Source of the DNA: Alopecurus myosuroides
Lineage: Eukaryota > Streptophyta > Magnoliopsida > Poales > Poaceae
DNA: 64,000 bases
NCBI GenBank assembly: GCA_028641055.1
Contig: CM054059.1
Span: 107,148,263 to 107,212,262, forward strand
Reading direction: 5' to 3'
The translations under genes and the position numbers were made by a program. The notes under the pieces were generated by a model. The model was not told the origin of the DNA. It was given only the letters and a program-made list of their open reading frames with translations, and did no database searches. Numbering within the stretch: position 1 is the first letter of the stretch; every line of letters starts with the position of its first letter. Positions 12,321-23,992 of this stretch are shown piece after piece.

Positions 12321-12811
12321 TGACGAAGGGATGACACCTGGACCTATTGGGTATGGCTACCCGGTCCATGGCCCAAGACCCAAGCCCAAGGGGAGACGCC
12401 ACGGACTATTCTAGCAGGCCGAGTTAAAGCCCACCCGCAAGGCCCTGCGGGTCAAGTTAGGAAACTTGTAACCGACTTAGGTTTAGGGTTTGTATCCCTC
12501 CCGGGTACGATTCGAGACCTCGCCATCTATATAAGTCTAGGAGAATCACCAGGACGGTACAAGCAACACCGCACCACCAAAGCCTTGAGATCGAGATCAT
12601 ACTCTCGACATGAGCATCCCTCTTTGTAACCGATTTACTCGTCAATACAGATCGACAGAAGCAGGAGTACGGGTTTTACCTCTACGAGGGCCCCGAACCT
12701 GGGTAAATCGTGCCCCCTGTTTAGCCGACGATTGTCACCAGCGCCCACACGTTCTCCTAATCGAAACCCTGCGGGCTCACTCGAGGGACTTGTTGAGATG
12801 CATATTCGACA
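12321..12811 (+). repeat. 3' LTR of the Tat element (about 491 bp)
   Basis: It begins TGACGAAGGG after the polypurine tract and ends ATTCGACA. TATATAAG at 12528-12535 is a TATA box, which puts the start of R near 12560. The left LTR is not in the window, so the end is chosen from the CA terminus and from the change to CACTA-like sequence after it. An earlier end near 12736 (GATTGTCA) is possible but less likely. Confidence 0.68.
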
Positions 12812-13537
12812 GGGTACACGACTATGGCGGAGGCACAAGATCGATATGCGAGATATCTAGCGGGAGAGACATATCTAGCGGGCGAGAGGAGAAGGAAGCG
12901 GATGAAGACCATCTTCGTCACGATGATGCTCATCGTTTCCGCGTTTCTATTATATCTTCTAGTGTAGATCGATGTCTCCTTAGCTAGATATCTTCCGACA
13001 CTTTGTACGGGTGATCGATGTCTTAGCTACTTCGTATTTGATACATTGCATTTGTGTTCGAGAATTTGTATATTCGTGTTCGAATCCTTTTATATTAGTC
13101 TTTTCTAGTATATATTCATGTTCGATACCTTAAATATTCTTTGCTTATTCCTTTCCGCAATTTATATGGATATAATAACTGTATGTCTACGTATTTCTGT
13201 AACAGTATAAACCTGTATATATACGTTATATATTATTTATTTTTTTGGACCAGCAAAACATAACGCCGGCGCGCAGGGTGAACCTATCACCGACGCAGTG
13301 TGGGCGCTAGGGCTAACCCAGCCATACCCCCGGCGCGTTGGGCAGATGTGCCGGCGCTACATTTACCCTCGGCGCGTCCGATCAGGGTGCCGGCGCTAAG
13401 ATTTGAACCCCCGGCGTGTCAGACAAGGGCGCCGTCGGTAGTTTTTTTTACCACCGGCGTGGTCATCATCGGCGCTCGCCAAGGCGCCGGCGGTAAGATA
13501 AAGTAGAGCGCCGGCGGTAGGGGTTTGCCTAGTAGTG
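12812..13537 (+). mobile_element. CACTA (En/Spm) transposon, right terminal part
   Basis: The end GCCTAGTAGTG (13527-13537) is the reverse complement of a CACTACTAGGC terminal inverted repeat, the hallmark of grass CACTA elements. Inside it, from about 13265 to 13525, GCCGGCG/CGCCGGCG words recur in both orientations at 15-40 bp spacing. These are typical sub-terminal transposase-binding repeats. The 3 bp TSD would include ATA (13538-13540). The left end is not visible; the Tat element probably inserted into this CACTA copy. Confidence 0.82.
12824..12967 (+). CDS. Small ORF, 47 residues, basic with a C-terminal membrane segment
   Basis: ATG at 12824 to TAG at 12965-12967. The first half is charged with two AxYLAGE-type segments (residues about 9-23). 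A basic RRRKRMK stretch (about 23-29) precedes one strongly hydrophobic segment of about 16-18 residues ending at the C-terminus, so it would be a tail-anchored peptide. It lies in the CACTA remnant just right of the Tat LTR and could be the 3' exon of a longer CACTA gene rather than a whole gene. I do not recognise a family. It is too short for coding statistics. Confidence 0.35.
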   Translation: MAEAQDRYARYLAGETYLAGERRRKRMKTIFVTMMLIVSAFLLYLLV

Positions 13538-13540
13538 ATA

Positions 13541-13836
13541 TGCGACTCAAATATGGATATCATGCCACAAGGCGGGGGCACACGGAGCATGTCTCTAGTC
13601 TATCTACACAGCTCAATACCAGCAACTTTAAACACAAACATCAGCTGCAAGAATATATAAATAAACTCATATAACTGTCCGGATATCAGTTCTTTACATT
13701 CAATTCTCTTATGTGGTTCTATACAAAATTTAGTAGCGACTAGCAGCAAAATCGTTTTATACGAATGTATTCAGTAGCAGCTAGCGAGTAGTTCAATACG
13801 AGCAAATTCAGTAGCAATATGAGATGCACAAGACCG
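13541..13836. other. Unassigned sequence between CACTA and the Athila-type element
   Basis: About 300 bases of AT-rich DNA. AGTAGC(A/G) and TTCAATAC(G/C)AG words recur between 13735 and 13825, which suggests a small decayed repeat. I see no ORF, RNA gene or transposon end. It continues, across the inserted element, at 33664. Confidence 0.4.
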
Positions 13837-13841
13837 ACATC

Positions 13842-16800
13842 TGATACGTCGCAAATGTATCTATAATTTTTTATGCTCCATGTTTGTTTTCTTTCCAATA
13901 TCCTATGTAACTTTCATGTTTTCACATGTTTTCCTTTGTTTTCTGGATTTTTTCATCGACTAACCTATTAACAAGATGCCCGGGGCCACTTTTTGATTTC
14001 TCATATTTTTCTATTTCAGAAAAGTTTTGAAAGAAATATTCTCGGAAAGGGATGGAAATCCACGACGATCAACTTTTATCCGGAACGAAGACGGTGTACA
14101 AAGGGGCCACTAGGAGGGTGCCAGGCACGACCGCCCTAGACCGCGCCTGGTGGGCCCCTGGAAGCTCCCGGTGCCTCCTCACGCGCCCTTCGCTTATAAA
14201 TTGCCTTTAACCCTAAAACCTTCGGGGCCAGAGTGCGAAACATACACAGAGGCGTGTCACCCTGAAAATACAATCTAGGGCTTCTGGAGTCTTACTCCGG
14301 CACCCTGCAGGAGAGGGGTATCGTCACTAAAGGCATTTACATCGCCATAATCACCTCCGAACACATGCATGAGAAGTTCATCTCGGTACTACGGGTCCAT
14401 AGCAGTATCTAGATGTATGTGTTCTCCCCTATGCCTCCATGTTTGGAGTCTTGTGATCTAGTTGTGTTTGCTGAGATCCGATGAACCATGAGATAATGAT
14501 TATTTTATTCATGTCAATCTGAGATGCTTTACTTATATTTTTAGAGAGCTTTATTGTTGTCTTGCAATGCTCTCCCGTGTTTATGATTACCTTGCCCATG
14601 TAGCTATTTTCACCTCCAAGAGAGGGTTTATATGCTAGATCGTGGGTTCGTGTCTTCTGATAGAAACGAGTGGGGAAGGGGATGAGCTGTTACCACTAGG
14701 GAGAAAACAACGGTGCTCTTGTCTCTGGATGGGAACCACTGCTTACATTACGTATTGCTTTTAATGCATTTGTCTCTTGCACATATAGCAATCACTTCGT
14801 TTGTGAAACTTAATACCAATGCATTTGCTGGATAGCTTTCTTAAAGTGGACTTTTAGATATTGATGCATGCTGGATAGCGGTGAACTTTATGTGTAAAAT
14901 CCATGATTTTTGGAAAGTAAAAAAAACACAAAAAATTTAAACCTTTTGTTTTCTATTACAACAAGCCACTAAAAACAAATTAAATGCAAACACAAAGGTG
15001 TTATTACGTGTTTTCCAAGGCTAATGGAACTTATAATCCAATTTTCCTCTGTTTTCTAAAACCCTAAACCATCAAAGTAGATAATTATGCAAAGAAACTA
15101 TTTACCCAAATTGCAAACCTTAAGAATATAAAATGGTTTTACATAAACAAGTTGTTTTCCGTATTGTTTTCATCTTCTATCAATTGGTAATAATTCATCA
15201 TCAATTATTTTATCTGTGAAATATCTTCAAAGCTAAAATTCAACTACATCATTTTTCAATTACTAAATCAAGTATTAAATAATAAAAGGTTTTGACAAAA
15301 TCTTTCTTTGTAGGAAAATAGGCAAATACCTTGGTAAACAATATTTTCAAATGTATAGGTCACTCAATATTTTTTGGCCATATTTCTAATTATATTATAT
15401 TGCTAATTTGGAAATAACATTATTTGCTATTAGTGGTTTAATCATATTTTGAAAATACAAAGTTTTAATAATGTTTGAAACAACACATAAATATTTTCAT
15501 CTAAAAGAGTTTATTTTTACAAAAACTTAGAAACAAAATTGAGCTCATCTGGATTTATAAATAAATAGTTATGATTTATTAAAAAAACAAAAAACAAAAA
15601 AAAGAACAAAAAAAGAGAAAGCCAGCCTAGGCCAAAACCCCCTCCCCACCCCTCTCTCTCGCACACGTGTGACGCGCAAGGCCCAGAAGCCCAACACCCG
15701 AGCCCAGCGGGCGCCCACCACCGGCCTTCCTTTTTTCTCTCTCTCTCTCTGTCAAGCGGGTCCCACGCGTGACACACGTAGTGATGTCATCGTATTCTTC
15801 ATCATAGAGGGAAACCCCGTCTGTTTCGGCCGGATTCTTCGCCACCCAAATTCTGGCCATTAAGGCCGTGAATTCCTCCGCCCTCTGGATCCTTAAATAG
15901 CCCTTGATCCCCTCGTCCTTTCCCCTATCCTCTCTCTCTCAACGGCGCACCGAGAGAGCCGTTATTTCTTGTCGATCCCCCACACTGCCGCCGCCGTCTC
16001 CTGTAGATTCCGTCCTCCACGGTGACCCTCTGTCGCCCCTGTTGGTCCCTATCCACTCACCTCGTACGGGCGCAACACGTAATGCATGTACCTGTTTTTA
16101 TTGCACAGAAAATCAAGCAGGGCCACGACGACCGACGCTCCCCCGCCGCCATCTACTCATCGCCGTTGCCAGAGCGTTCGCCATGTCCTCCCGTGGGTAC
16201 CATAGTCTCTACCTCGACAAGAAGCGCCTCCCCGTGGTGTCCGTCGACCTCGAGGAACACGGAGCGCCGCTGTTGTCAAAATCCGTGCCCCCAGCGCCGC
16301 CGCCAACTCCATTTCCGGCGACCAAGTCCGGCGGAGGTAACCCCAATCTCTCATCAGCGTTCGATGTAGAATCAACGCATAGGATTAGATCCCAGGCGAA
16401 GAGGTACACCATCCAGTGACTTATCCACGTCACTGGCCCAGTCAGCATGCTCGGTTAGCGCACAGTCAGCACACTCACCAAATCAGGAGTCGCCACGTGC
16501 CAGTCTTTAAATTTGAATTTTCTCCCGGTAGAATTATTAGGTAGTTTTGTAGAAAGGCCCCTGCATCTTTAAATCATCATAACTATTGATCCATAAGCCC
16601 AAATTTAGTAAACTTGGACTTTTTGAAATCAGCACAGAATGTAGAAACTTTTACCACTGTCCAAATTTATATTTTACAAACTTAAATGGTTTCAAATTTA
16701 AATATGCGTGTTTGATGAACTTAGTCATAATTTAAATTCTACAAATCCAAAATTTTCAAATAAAATATATTTAGAAACCTTAGGTTGTGTACTGTCATGT

Positions 16801-19800
16801 CCTTTGTCCTAGAATAATTTTTGGACAAATTAAAATTGAATTTAGATTTAATTTGTCCATTGAGTATTTTCGACATAGATTTAATTCCATAAATAATTTG
16901 AAAATGGCTCCTTAAGAAAAATTCGTCCGTTTGGTTACCTTAGACCATAGAGACCAGTAACCCAATCACTTGACCATCCTAGAATAATTTCCATGAATTA
17001 ATACTTGGCCAAATTTTCACACATCATGTTAACCTTGTCTTAGAAAATATTTTGCATATATGGTTCTATGTGATGTGGCTATTTTGGACCAAGTCTAAGT
17101 TCTTAGTGAGGTTCAAACTTATACATTGCGAACTAGTGAACCAAAGACACTAGTACCACTGTTTTATATCTACTTGTCAACTTCCCCATTCCTGCTTTAA
17201 GAATTCATCAAGCTAGCAAAATAGAAATCAAGACTCAAGCGCAAGAAGGCACTTCATTTTCAACTTGGTGGCAACATGAAGAGCTACAAGGAAGATCATT
17301 GAAGAAATTGAAGAAAGGACTTAGAATCCACAACAACTAGAAGCAACTCAAGTAAGTACAAGTGTAAGAAGAAATCAAGGAGAAAACATCTAACTCTCTA
17401 TTTCTATCTTTCTTCTTATTTCCTTTCTTTCTTATTTTACTTAGTGGTATTTTGTTCCCATCCCACTTTGGACCAATTAGTGAGAAAACCATGAAGAAAT
17501 CTATCAAGACCAGGAGAAGCACCACCCCAAGGAACAAGACTACAATGGAATCATGTAGATGAACTTCAAGAAAACAAGCATGATAATACTTGGAGAAAAT
17601 CTATACAAGTTGAAGAATAACAAGTTTTTTTTGTCCAACCATTGCAACAAATGGAAAATCCCAGGACTTTATCTTATTTTCTCTATTGCTATGAAGCTAA
17701 TTTAACCTAGACCTACCTTAACCCGAAATGGAAAGACTAACTTAGATCACTCAAATGTCTTCATGAAAATAACTAAGAGTTACACTTTGTTATGTGTTAC
17801 TTTAGTTGAGATAGTGAGATCACCATGGTGAACTCATGAAACTTTTTAGATAAATATGTTTTCAATAAAGTTTGATTACAGCAAACTCAATCTAGACCAT
17901 CCTTAGTGAACTCTTAACCACTTAACAAGTATGTAACCATTAGAGAGTGAATCTTTTAAACTCAAACCTTGACCTTGTCTTAGCCAACCTGGTTAAACCC
18001 ATTTTGTTATGATTGTTGCTTTGTATGTTTTCTTTACTTGTATGTTTGATTCCTAGGATGCTTGTTTATTTTGTGTGTTCAATGTATAGATTATGTGGAG
18101 ACCAATGATCTTTTGTGAAGAGAGTGTGATTTTCTTCATCAAAATCCAACATGGAAAGTAACACACCATCCAACCACCCATTATTTTATATATGCATGGA
18201 ATAGAGTTTTTAGTAGTATGCATGATAAGAAATTTTACTAAGTTATATTATACTATGCTATTATCCTAGTAGTGTGTAGCCATCTCTTTACCTTATCTTT
18301 ATAGACTTGGAGCTTGATAGATTCTATACAATGTTACAAATCTTTTTTTACTTGATGTTGTGGAAAAATTCTAAGTAATAACTTCAATGAACCACCTGGG
18401 TGGATTACGTTGCATGTTTGATGAGAGTTGAGTGTCTCCTCAAGGGTAATACCTGAGATGTTCACTTGAGGAATGCCACCGAGGAACAAAGTGATTTTGA
18501 TGTCCCCTAAGTTTAGATTGCTTCCAGTGCAGCCTTTATTCATATGGGCTCTTGCTTAGTTGAATAAGTTGCATGGACTCGACCTGCGGCTTGACAAGCA
18601 AATGTAGAAGAATTCTAGGTGGAACGGATTTTGCCTGTTGGTAGTTTCCATGCTTATGAAAGACTTTGACTCAATTCTCTCCTTTCCTTAATACATTCAG
18701 CATGTATAAGATGTTTGGGTGAAAAGAGTACAAGGGTGAAAGTGCACAACCTCTGCAGAGTTAGAAACTATGATCATAGTTGTGTCCCCGGTAATGGACG
18801 ACTTTGAGCAGCTCGACAAGGATGGACGGAAGGATCACATGACCATTTTCAATAATTACAATTTTGACCAAGTGAACAGTAGTTGTGGTACTTGGATTCA
18901 GTCCAATGATGCCACCCCTTGGAAAGAAAAGTTTGTTTTACAACAGCGATAGGAGAAAACTGGATTTATTCAAACTTAGCAAAACTCCACTCAACCAAAT
19001 AAGCATGTAATATTAGTCTTGCCATTTATATCCACCATAGTGTTAGTTGACAATACATTAAATTGTATTGACTCCCTTGTGGGTCTATATTCCAACGTGT
19101 AGGTTATTCTATAGACGTGTGAGGATTTCGTTTAGGATCTCGAGTCTATCGCCAACATGTTTTGCATGTGGCACATGAAGAAGATGAGGCTCAATGATGT
19201 CCCATGTTTTCCGCTGTAATACTTTGTATCCTTCTAGTCTTCTCAAGACTATGCAAGTTTTAATACTCCTTTTGTAAAGAATGGATCACGCGATGTAATA
19301 GATTTGACGCATTTGCATGATATTTCATTTTGTACTATGGTGGTAGAAATTGATCTAGGGACTAGCACAATAACACATGAGTTCTTACATGTTTTTAATC
19401 AGGGAATGCTACATTATCTCGTCATATTAGTATTGTTATACGTTCATGATTTGTCAATTGCCGAACTGTAATTTGTTCAACCTACATGTTTGTTTTCTTT
19501 GGAGAAACACCACTAGTGAACCTATGGCCCCGAGTCCTATTTTCCTCAAATTGCAAACCTTCTTCTAAGCACCTTCATAATTATTTATTTATTGTATTGT
19601 TTTCCCTTTAATTACTTTTTAAGACTCTATGCGTTTAATTCTCCTGTTTTTAGCAAGACCGGAAGATTGAAACCTTCCGGAAAGTTGGGGCAAGAGAGAG
19701 TTTCTGCTTGTGTGCAGGTTCACACTCTTGATCAACATCGGTAAACGGTTCTGTTGATATAGGTAATCTTCTTCAAGACTACGAAGTATTATTTGTTCGA

Positions 19801-19893
19801 TAAACTTTGGTTCTATGCTAGGGGAGAACTTACTCTAGGCTGCATCAGACATTTCACTTGGGGTCTCCCAACGAGCATGTGATCACATAATCA
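13842..19893 (+). repeat. 5' LTR of the Athila-type element, split by a solo LTR
   Basis: The own sequence is 13842-14892 and 19414-19893, about 1.5 kb. TATAAA at 14195-14200 (CGCTTATAAATTGCC) matches the same site in the right LTR at 31381. The right part (ATGTTTGTTTTCTTTGGAGA, and GGTCTCCCAACGAGC near the end) aligns with the right LTR. The last bases, ATAATCA, are followed by TCAAG and the primer site. Confidence 0.83.
14893..19413 (+). mobile_element. Solo LTR or long-LTR derivative, 4521 bp, TGT...ACA
   Basis: It starts TGTAAAATCCATGATTTTTGG and ends GGGAATGCTACA. The flanks TTATG (14888-14892) and TTATC (19414-19418) are a TSD with one change; the uninterrupted site in the sister LTR reads TTATC (about 32143). 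The GC-rich block at 15620-16420 contains CCTTAAATAGC (about 15891), a TATA-like box. CT-rich leader sequence follows, and the block ends near a GGAGGTAA donor-like site. The remainder is AT-rich without domains. I saw no primer site or second LTR, so a solo LTR is most likely. ORFs in the GC block, such as 15904-16419, show no domain. Confidence 0.72.
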
Positions 19894-19908
19894 TCAAGTA
19901 CTTTTTTC

Positions 19909-19926
19909 TGGTGTTCTTGCCGGGGA
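19909..19926 (+). promoter_or_regulatory. Degenerate primer binding site of the Athila-type element
   Basis: TGGTGTTCTTGCCGGGGA starts 15 bases after the left LTR end. The usual Athila site is TGGCGCCGTTGCCGGGG, so three or four bases have changed, in line with an old copy. Confidence 0.72.
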
Positions 19927-20089
19927 TTTCTAGCTTTCTGCACGGGTATTCTCACACTTCCACTTTCTTTCTTTTGTTTTTTTATTTCTTAGTTTACTTT
20001 TGTTTAGTCTTGTGTCCTCTTTATCAAAAACCCCAAAAAATTAGTTCTCTAGTTTCTAGTCTTTTATTTGTGTTAGCTTGCAATAATTT

Positions 20090-20925
20090 CTACCAATGAT
20101 AATACCAATCTTTGTGACTTTACTATTACCAATAATAATTATTTTATATACACACCAATTGCTCCACCTACTTCTACAACAAATTCATAGGAAATTAAAC
20201 CTGCTTTGTTGAATCTTGTCATGAAAGATCAATTTTATGGTATTGGAGAAGATGCTGCTTCTCATTTCAATAACTTTGTTCCGTTATGTGACATGCAAAA
20301 ATATAAAGATGTAAATGGTGATATTGTAAAATTAAGATTGTTTTCATTCTCTTTAAGAGGAAGGGCTAAGTAATGGTTTTTGTCTTTGCCCAAAAATAGC
20401 ATTGATTCTGGGACTAAATGCAAAGATGCTTTTATTGGGAAGTATTATCCACATGAAAAAATTATATAACTAAGGAGTAATACTATGAACTTTAGACAAA
20501 ATTAGAATGAACATGTTTATAAATCTTCGGAAAGAATGAAAACTATGGTTAAGAATTTTCCCACACAGACTAACTACGTGGATGGTTGTCCAAACATATA
20601 ATGGAGGATTAAATTATTCTTCGAGGAATTTATTGGATTTAGCTGCGGGAGGAACCTTCATGAACCTCAATTTAGGTACATCAAAACAGTTATTGGATGA
20701 TATAATGAAAAATTATTCCCAATGGCACACAGAAAGAGCTCCAACAGGTCAAAGGGTAAATTCTATTGAGGAGGTCTCTTCTTTGAGTGATAAAATTGAT
20801 ATGCTTGCTGCTTTGCTAGATAAAAAAGTTCCTATAGATCCTAATAATATTCCCTTTAACTCTCTGTTTGCTAATGAGAATGATCAAATTTGTATGAATT
20901 TTATTGCTATAAACAATTTCAACAA
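20090..20925 (+). pseudogene. Athila-type gag, N-terminal and middle part, broken
   Basis: From about 20090, the frame gives a gag of the plant Athila type: Asn/Thr-rich start, MKDQFYGIGEDAASHFNNF, then LRLFSFSLRGRAK (retrotransposon gag domain). Stops interrupt it at 20188, 20372 and further on. The region 20582-20925 is open again and includes the SLSDKIDMLAALLDKK segment. Gag would form the particle that packages element RNA. The Helitron at 20926 cuts the Asn-rich part; the same protein continues at 27042. Confidence 0.78.
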
Positions 20926-21302
20926 TCTATATCTATATCCCTAATCTTTACCTAATAATAAAGACAATAAGGCTTCCTTGGTTGGTTGCTTGGTCCGTCC
21001 TAAATTTTACCGTTTTACCCTTCCACCAATCGTCCTTTTTTTTTTGGTTTGGTACGTTGCCCGTTGAGATACGTCGCCAGCTTCCGTTCCTTCCATCGAT
21101 GGCTGATTTTTTTAGTTAACCCGATCGGTTATATCTGTCTCCAAAACAAAAACGGAACCGTCATGTTGTATTCCAATCTAACCAAAATATAGAATCCACT
21201 TCAACCACGGAAAACTCTAACAAATAATCCCCAACCCTCTCTCCGCAAAACTCCATGTACACGATCATCTGAGCTAGAAAATCGCCAGCGCAGATTGGCA
21301 CC

Positions 21303-21460
21303 ATGGACGAGAAGCTGATGACGCAGATCTTCGACCTCAATTTTAAGTGGCTGCAGGGGCATGCGCACAAGCGAGGAGCAGAAGCTCAAGGTGAGGAAGG
21401 CCATCAAGAAGGGAAACATGGACGGCACGGGCATCTACGCCGAGAACGACATCTGCAAAG
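21303..21460 (+). pseudogene. Captured CHMP1 (ESCRT-III) gene fragment
   Basis: The first block (about 21309-21350) encodes EKLMTQIFDLNFK. After a frame change the second block (about 21372-21460) encodes EEQKLKVRKAIKKGNMDG, then IYAEN. This is the N-terminal core of plant CHMP1, an ESCRT-III subunit for sorting cargo into multivesicular bodies: family features are an EKL..QI.ELKF helix and [22 protein letters not shown]. Only about 50 of some 200 residues are present and the frame shifts, so it cannot make CHMP1. Such fragments are typical Helitron cargo. Confidence 0.75.
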
Positions 21461-21536
21461 TGCAAACACACCGAGCACAACGCCCGATCAAACAGGTCCC
21501 AACCGCGGCAAGTCGATTCCATCAACTGATCCCCTG

Positions 21537-21775
21537 CTCGAGGGGGACGTCTTCTTGCACAACACCATCCCCTGTCTGCGCGGATATGCTCGCTCGGCTG
21601 GGCGCTGCCCAGGATACGCCCCGGGTGTTCTTGCACATACTGGAGGAGGTCGTCGCGCCAAACACGTACTATACCTTTCTATTGCTGTTCAAGGCGTGCG
21701 CTGCCGCGCTGGCCGGGAGGAGGGCTGGCGAGCGCACGGCTTCGCGGCGGAGTACAAGTACCTCATGCCATGGTG
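21537..21775 (+). pseudogene. Captured pentatricopeptide repeat (PPR) gene fragment
   Basis: In changing frames the segment reads GDVFLHNT, LRGYARS, then RVFLHILEE with VAPNTYYTFLLLFKACAA, and finally RRAGERT/AHGFAAEY. This order (VFxxNxLLRGYARSG, VFxxMxxxxVxPNxYTFPxLLKACA, HG) is that of plant PPR proteins, which bind organellar RNA. Two or three indels break it. It follows the CHMP1 fragment within the same Helitron, so the two came from different loci. Confidence 0.68.
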
Positions 21776-22795
21776 ATCAACATGTAGGTAGAGCGCGGGA
21801 CCGCGCGGAGGTCAGCACGCTATGATCTGCAGCATGGGCGGGGAGTGCGCAGTCTGGTTGTGTGATTGATTTGCTAGCTCGATCAGGTCAGCTTGAAAAG
21901 CCTTGCAAGTTCAATGACGGGTTGCCCATATAGCCCATTGCTTCCTTCCTATGGAAGTCTGCAGGCCAGCGGGTTCGACAGTCGACACACCTACCTACAA
22001 ACATTAGTAAAAGCTCGTCTCCAAGAGCACCGGATCCCAAGTTTTTGGTAAAGCACGAGCAGCGCACTTCGATTCGGTAGCTGGTGAGAGACTAGAAAGA
22101 GGATATATTTGCAGAAAGAAGATATTGTTTGACGCTATGCAAAAAAAAGGATTGTCTTTGCATCGCGCCAAGAGTCTGCACATTTGAATATGGATCGATT
22201 CATTCCAGCTGGTTTTAATTCTTACTCTGTACTAGCCAGTCAATGGATTAATAACCTGGCCGGTGGATGGTGGATTAAGACAGTGTAGTGCACCAAAAAG
22301 GTGAAAAAAAAGTTTGTCCAAACTACAGGTAAGAGAAGGGTAATACACGTTACAGATGAAAATATCATTAAACAACCAGCCATATTATTCATATGGAGGC
22401 GTACATAAATATTTTATGGAATGCTAATAGTGATTTCGGTGGAAGGAAAATAAATAAAAGTATAATCTTTTAAAAATAACAGAGGGCAGATCATGAGTCC
22501 ATAATATATGTTTTCATAATACTAAGAGATTCTAGCCGCAGTACCTCACCGGTACATATTCGAGAACCTCTTCTACCGTAATCTGTCATCAATGTAGTTA
22601 AAATGATTTTAATTAAGGATTGAGTATGCTCATGCACAATTTGATGGATATTTGAGTTGTAACTTCGACTTTTCTGTTGTTGACAAAAATTAACTAATTC
22701 GACTACTACGCAAGTTGTGTGGTGCGGAAGAAAAACCAAACGGGTCATATGGTTAATTTTTCTCCTCCGTTGCAACGCACGGGCATTTTTGCTAG

Positions 22796-23992
22796 TAATA
22801 ATAAAGGCGTTAAGGCTTCCTTGGTTTGGTTTGGTAGGTCATTAAAACTGTCCTTAAAGTTGACACAAATTACCCACCTCGCTACCGGTAAGTTATACCT
22901 ATTGGAATCTATACCTTCTAATCTAATATCTATCTATACCTAAGAATAAAAGCAACCCTCCCAAATTTGGTAGTATGTTTTTACGTTTGGTCCGTTCGCT
23001 CGCTAGCCCGATCCTAATTACATGGTGCGTGTATGTTGAGTTGTTTGGTCGCACGGCAACCTAAGCCCACGATGAAGTTTTGGACCGATCTGGTTACCTT
23101 CGTTTACGCTCTCGTAGAAGAAACAACTCCATGTCGATCACCACTAAAGCTACAAAATATATATACCCACGCTACCTACGACCATATGGATGGAACAAGC
23201 ATATGCCTTGGCCTCGAGAGCGATCACGAGGAGCAAACCCTGAGTTAGATCGACAATCAAACCCCCGACGCTCTCCATGTCGCGTTCAGAATTCAAACTC
23301 GGCTGCCGATTGTCGTTCCTCTTCCGCACCAGCAGTCCAGCAGGCGGCAAGTTAGACCGTGTCGCCAGATTCGCCGCCTCCGTGCAACCGCCAAAATCAC
23401 GAGGATGCCGGTGCCATGGAACCCGGAGTGCTTCACGACTTGCCTCTCGGGTCGACCACTGATATGAGGATGACGTACCGATGAGGGCTTCCAGCTACCT
23501 ACCGGACCACCACGAGGACACACACTTCCACCGCGTGGCCGACGGCGTGGGAGGGCACCGGCGATCGCGGGCGGACGCCGCCACATTCTCGCGTGGGATC
23601 ATGCTGAGACCGCGATCGCTACGCGGACGCCGCCCCGTTCTCGCGTGGGCTTATGTTGAGACCGCGATCGCGGCGCGGACGTCGCCAAGTTCTCGCGCGG
23701 GCTCATGCTGAGCGAATTCATCCTGGTGAACTTCGTCAGGGTTTTTTCGTCAGCGTAGACGATCCGATCGGGATGAGCTTCGTGGGAGTGTACCTACTAG
23801 CATACCTGGACGGGAACTGAAACGACGCGTCCGGCCGGCCGCAGGCGCGGCGCGATCTGAAGGCGACCCAGCGGCTAGCAGAGGCATGGGTGTGCCGGCC
23901 TACCAATGGCGCATCAAGAATCTCCTGGAAACTGCACACGCGTTTATCCACTCTGGCAAGGCGCAACAGAAGCGGTAGTGTCATGGGCGTTA
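22796..23992. other. Outer Helitron body, left of the Harbinger element
   Basis: The first 130 bases match Helitron 5' sequence. TCTATCTATACCTAAGAATAAAAGC at about 22929 looks like another Helitron 5' start whose own 3' end I cannot find. From 23260 to 23990 the DNA is GC-rich, like captured exons, with ORFs of 60-100 codons on both strands. I cannot assign them to a family. A three-copy tandem repeat lies at 23571-23710. Confidence 0.45.
23571..23710 (+). repeat. GC-rich tandem repeat, 52 bp unit, about 2.7 copies
   Basis: GCGGACG(C/T)CGCC starts at 23571, 23623 and 23675. Each is followed by TTCTCGCG(T/C)GGG..CAT/TATG.TGAG and, in the first two copies, ACCGCGATCGC. The palindrome GCGATCGC also precedes the first copy (about 23562). 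The array lies in the GC-rich cargo of the outer Helitron. It could come from a repeated coding segment, but no frame gives a known motif. Confidence 0.75.

Larger units (their letters stand above)
1..12811 (+). mobile_element. Ty3/gypsy retrotransposon, Tat lineage, 5' part outside the window
   Basis: Order seen: reverse transcriptase, RNase H, a second RNase H, integrase, a spacer, a long gene on the opposite strand, a polypurine tract and a 3' LTR. Two successive RNase H domains, and an extra ORF between pol and the 3' LTR, are known marks of the plant Tat lineage (Grande and RIRE2 relatives). The 5' LTR, gag and protease must lie left of base 1. The copy is dead: pol has several frame breaks and is cut by a solo LTR. 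The left TSD is out of view, so the right edge rests on the LTR-like end ATTCGACA. Confidence 0.82.
20945..22795 (+). mobile_element. Inner Helitron, 1851 bp, carrying host gene fragments
   Basis: It starts TCTTTACCTAATAATAAAG after an A and ends CCGT-TGCAACGC-ACGG (22767-22782), then GCATTTTTGCTAG before a T. Taking it out restores the outer Helitron 5' end: CCCTAA (ending 20944) joins TAATAATAAAGG (22796). The start of the inner copy and the outer sequence from 22796 share TAATAATAAAG and AAGGCTTCCTTGG, so both belong to one family. The cargo is a CHMP1-like and a PPR-like exon fragment. Confidence 0.82.

Noticed and set aside
12321..12736. Shorter Tat LTR ending at GATTGTCA
   Set aside because: The following CCAGCGCCCAC looks vaguely like a primer site, but this is the 3' LTR, and ATTCGACA at 12811 is a more typical end; not excluded.
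15904..16448. ORFs of 79-171 codons in the 4.5 kb solo LTR
   Set aside because: Same reason: a GC-rich leader block, no domain, and a donor-like site at its end.
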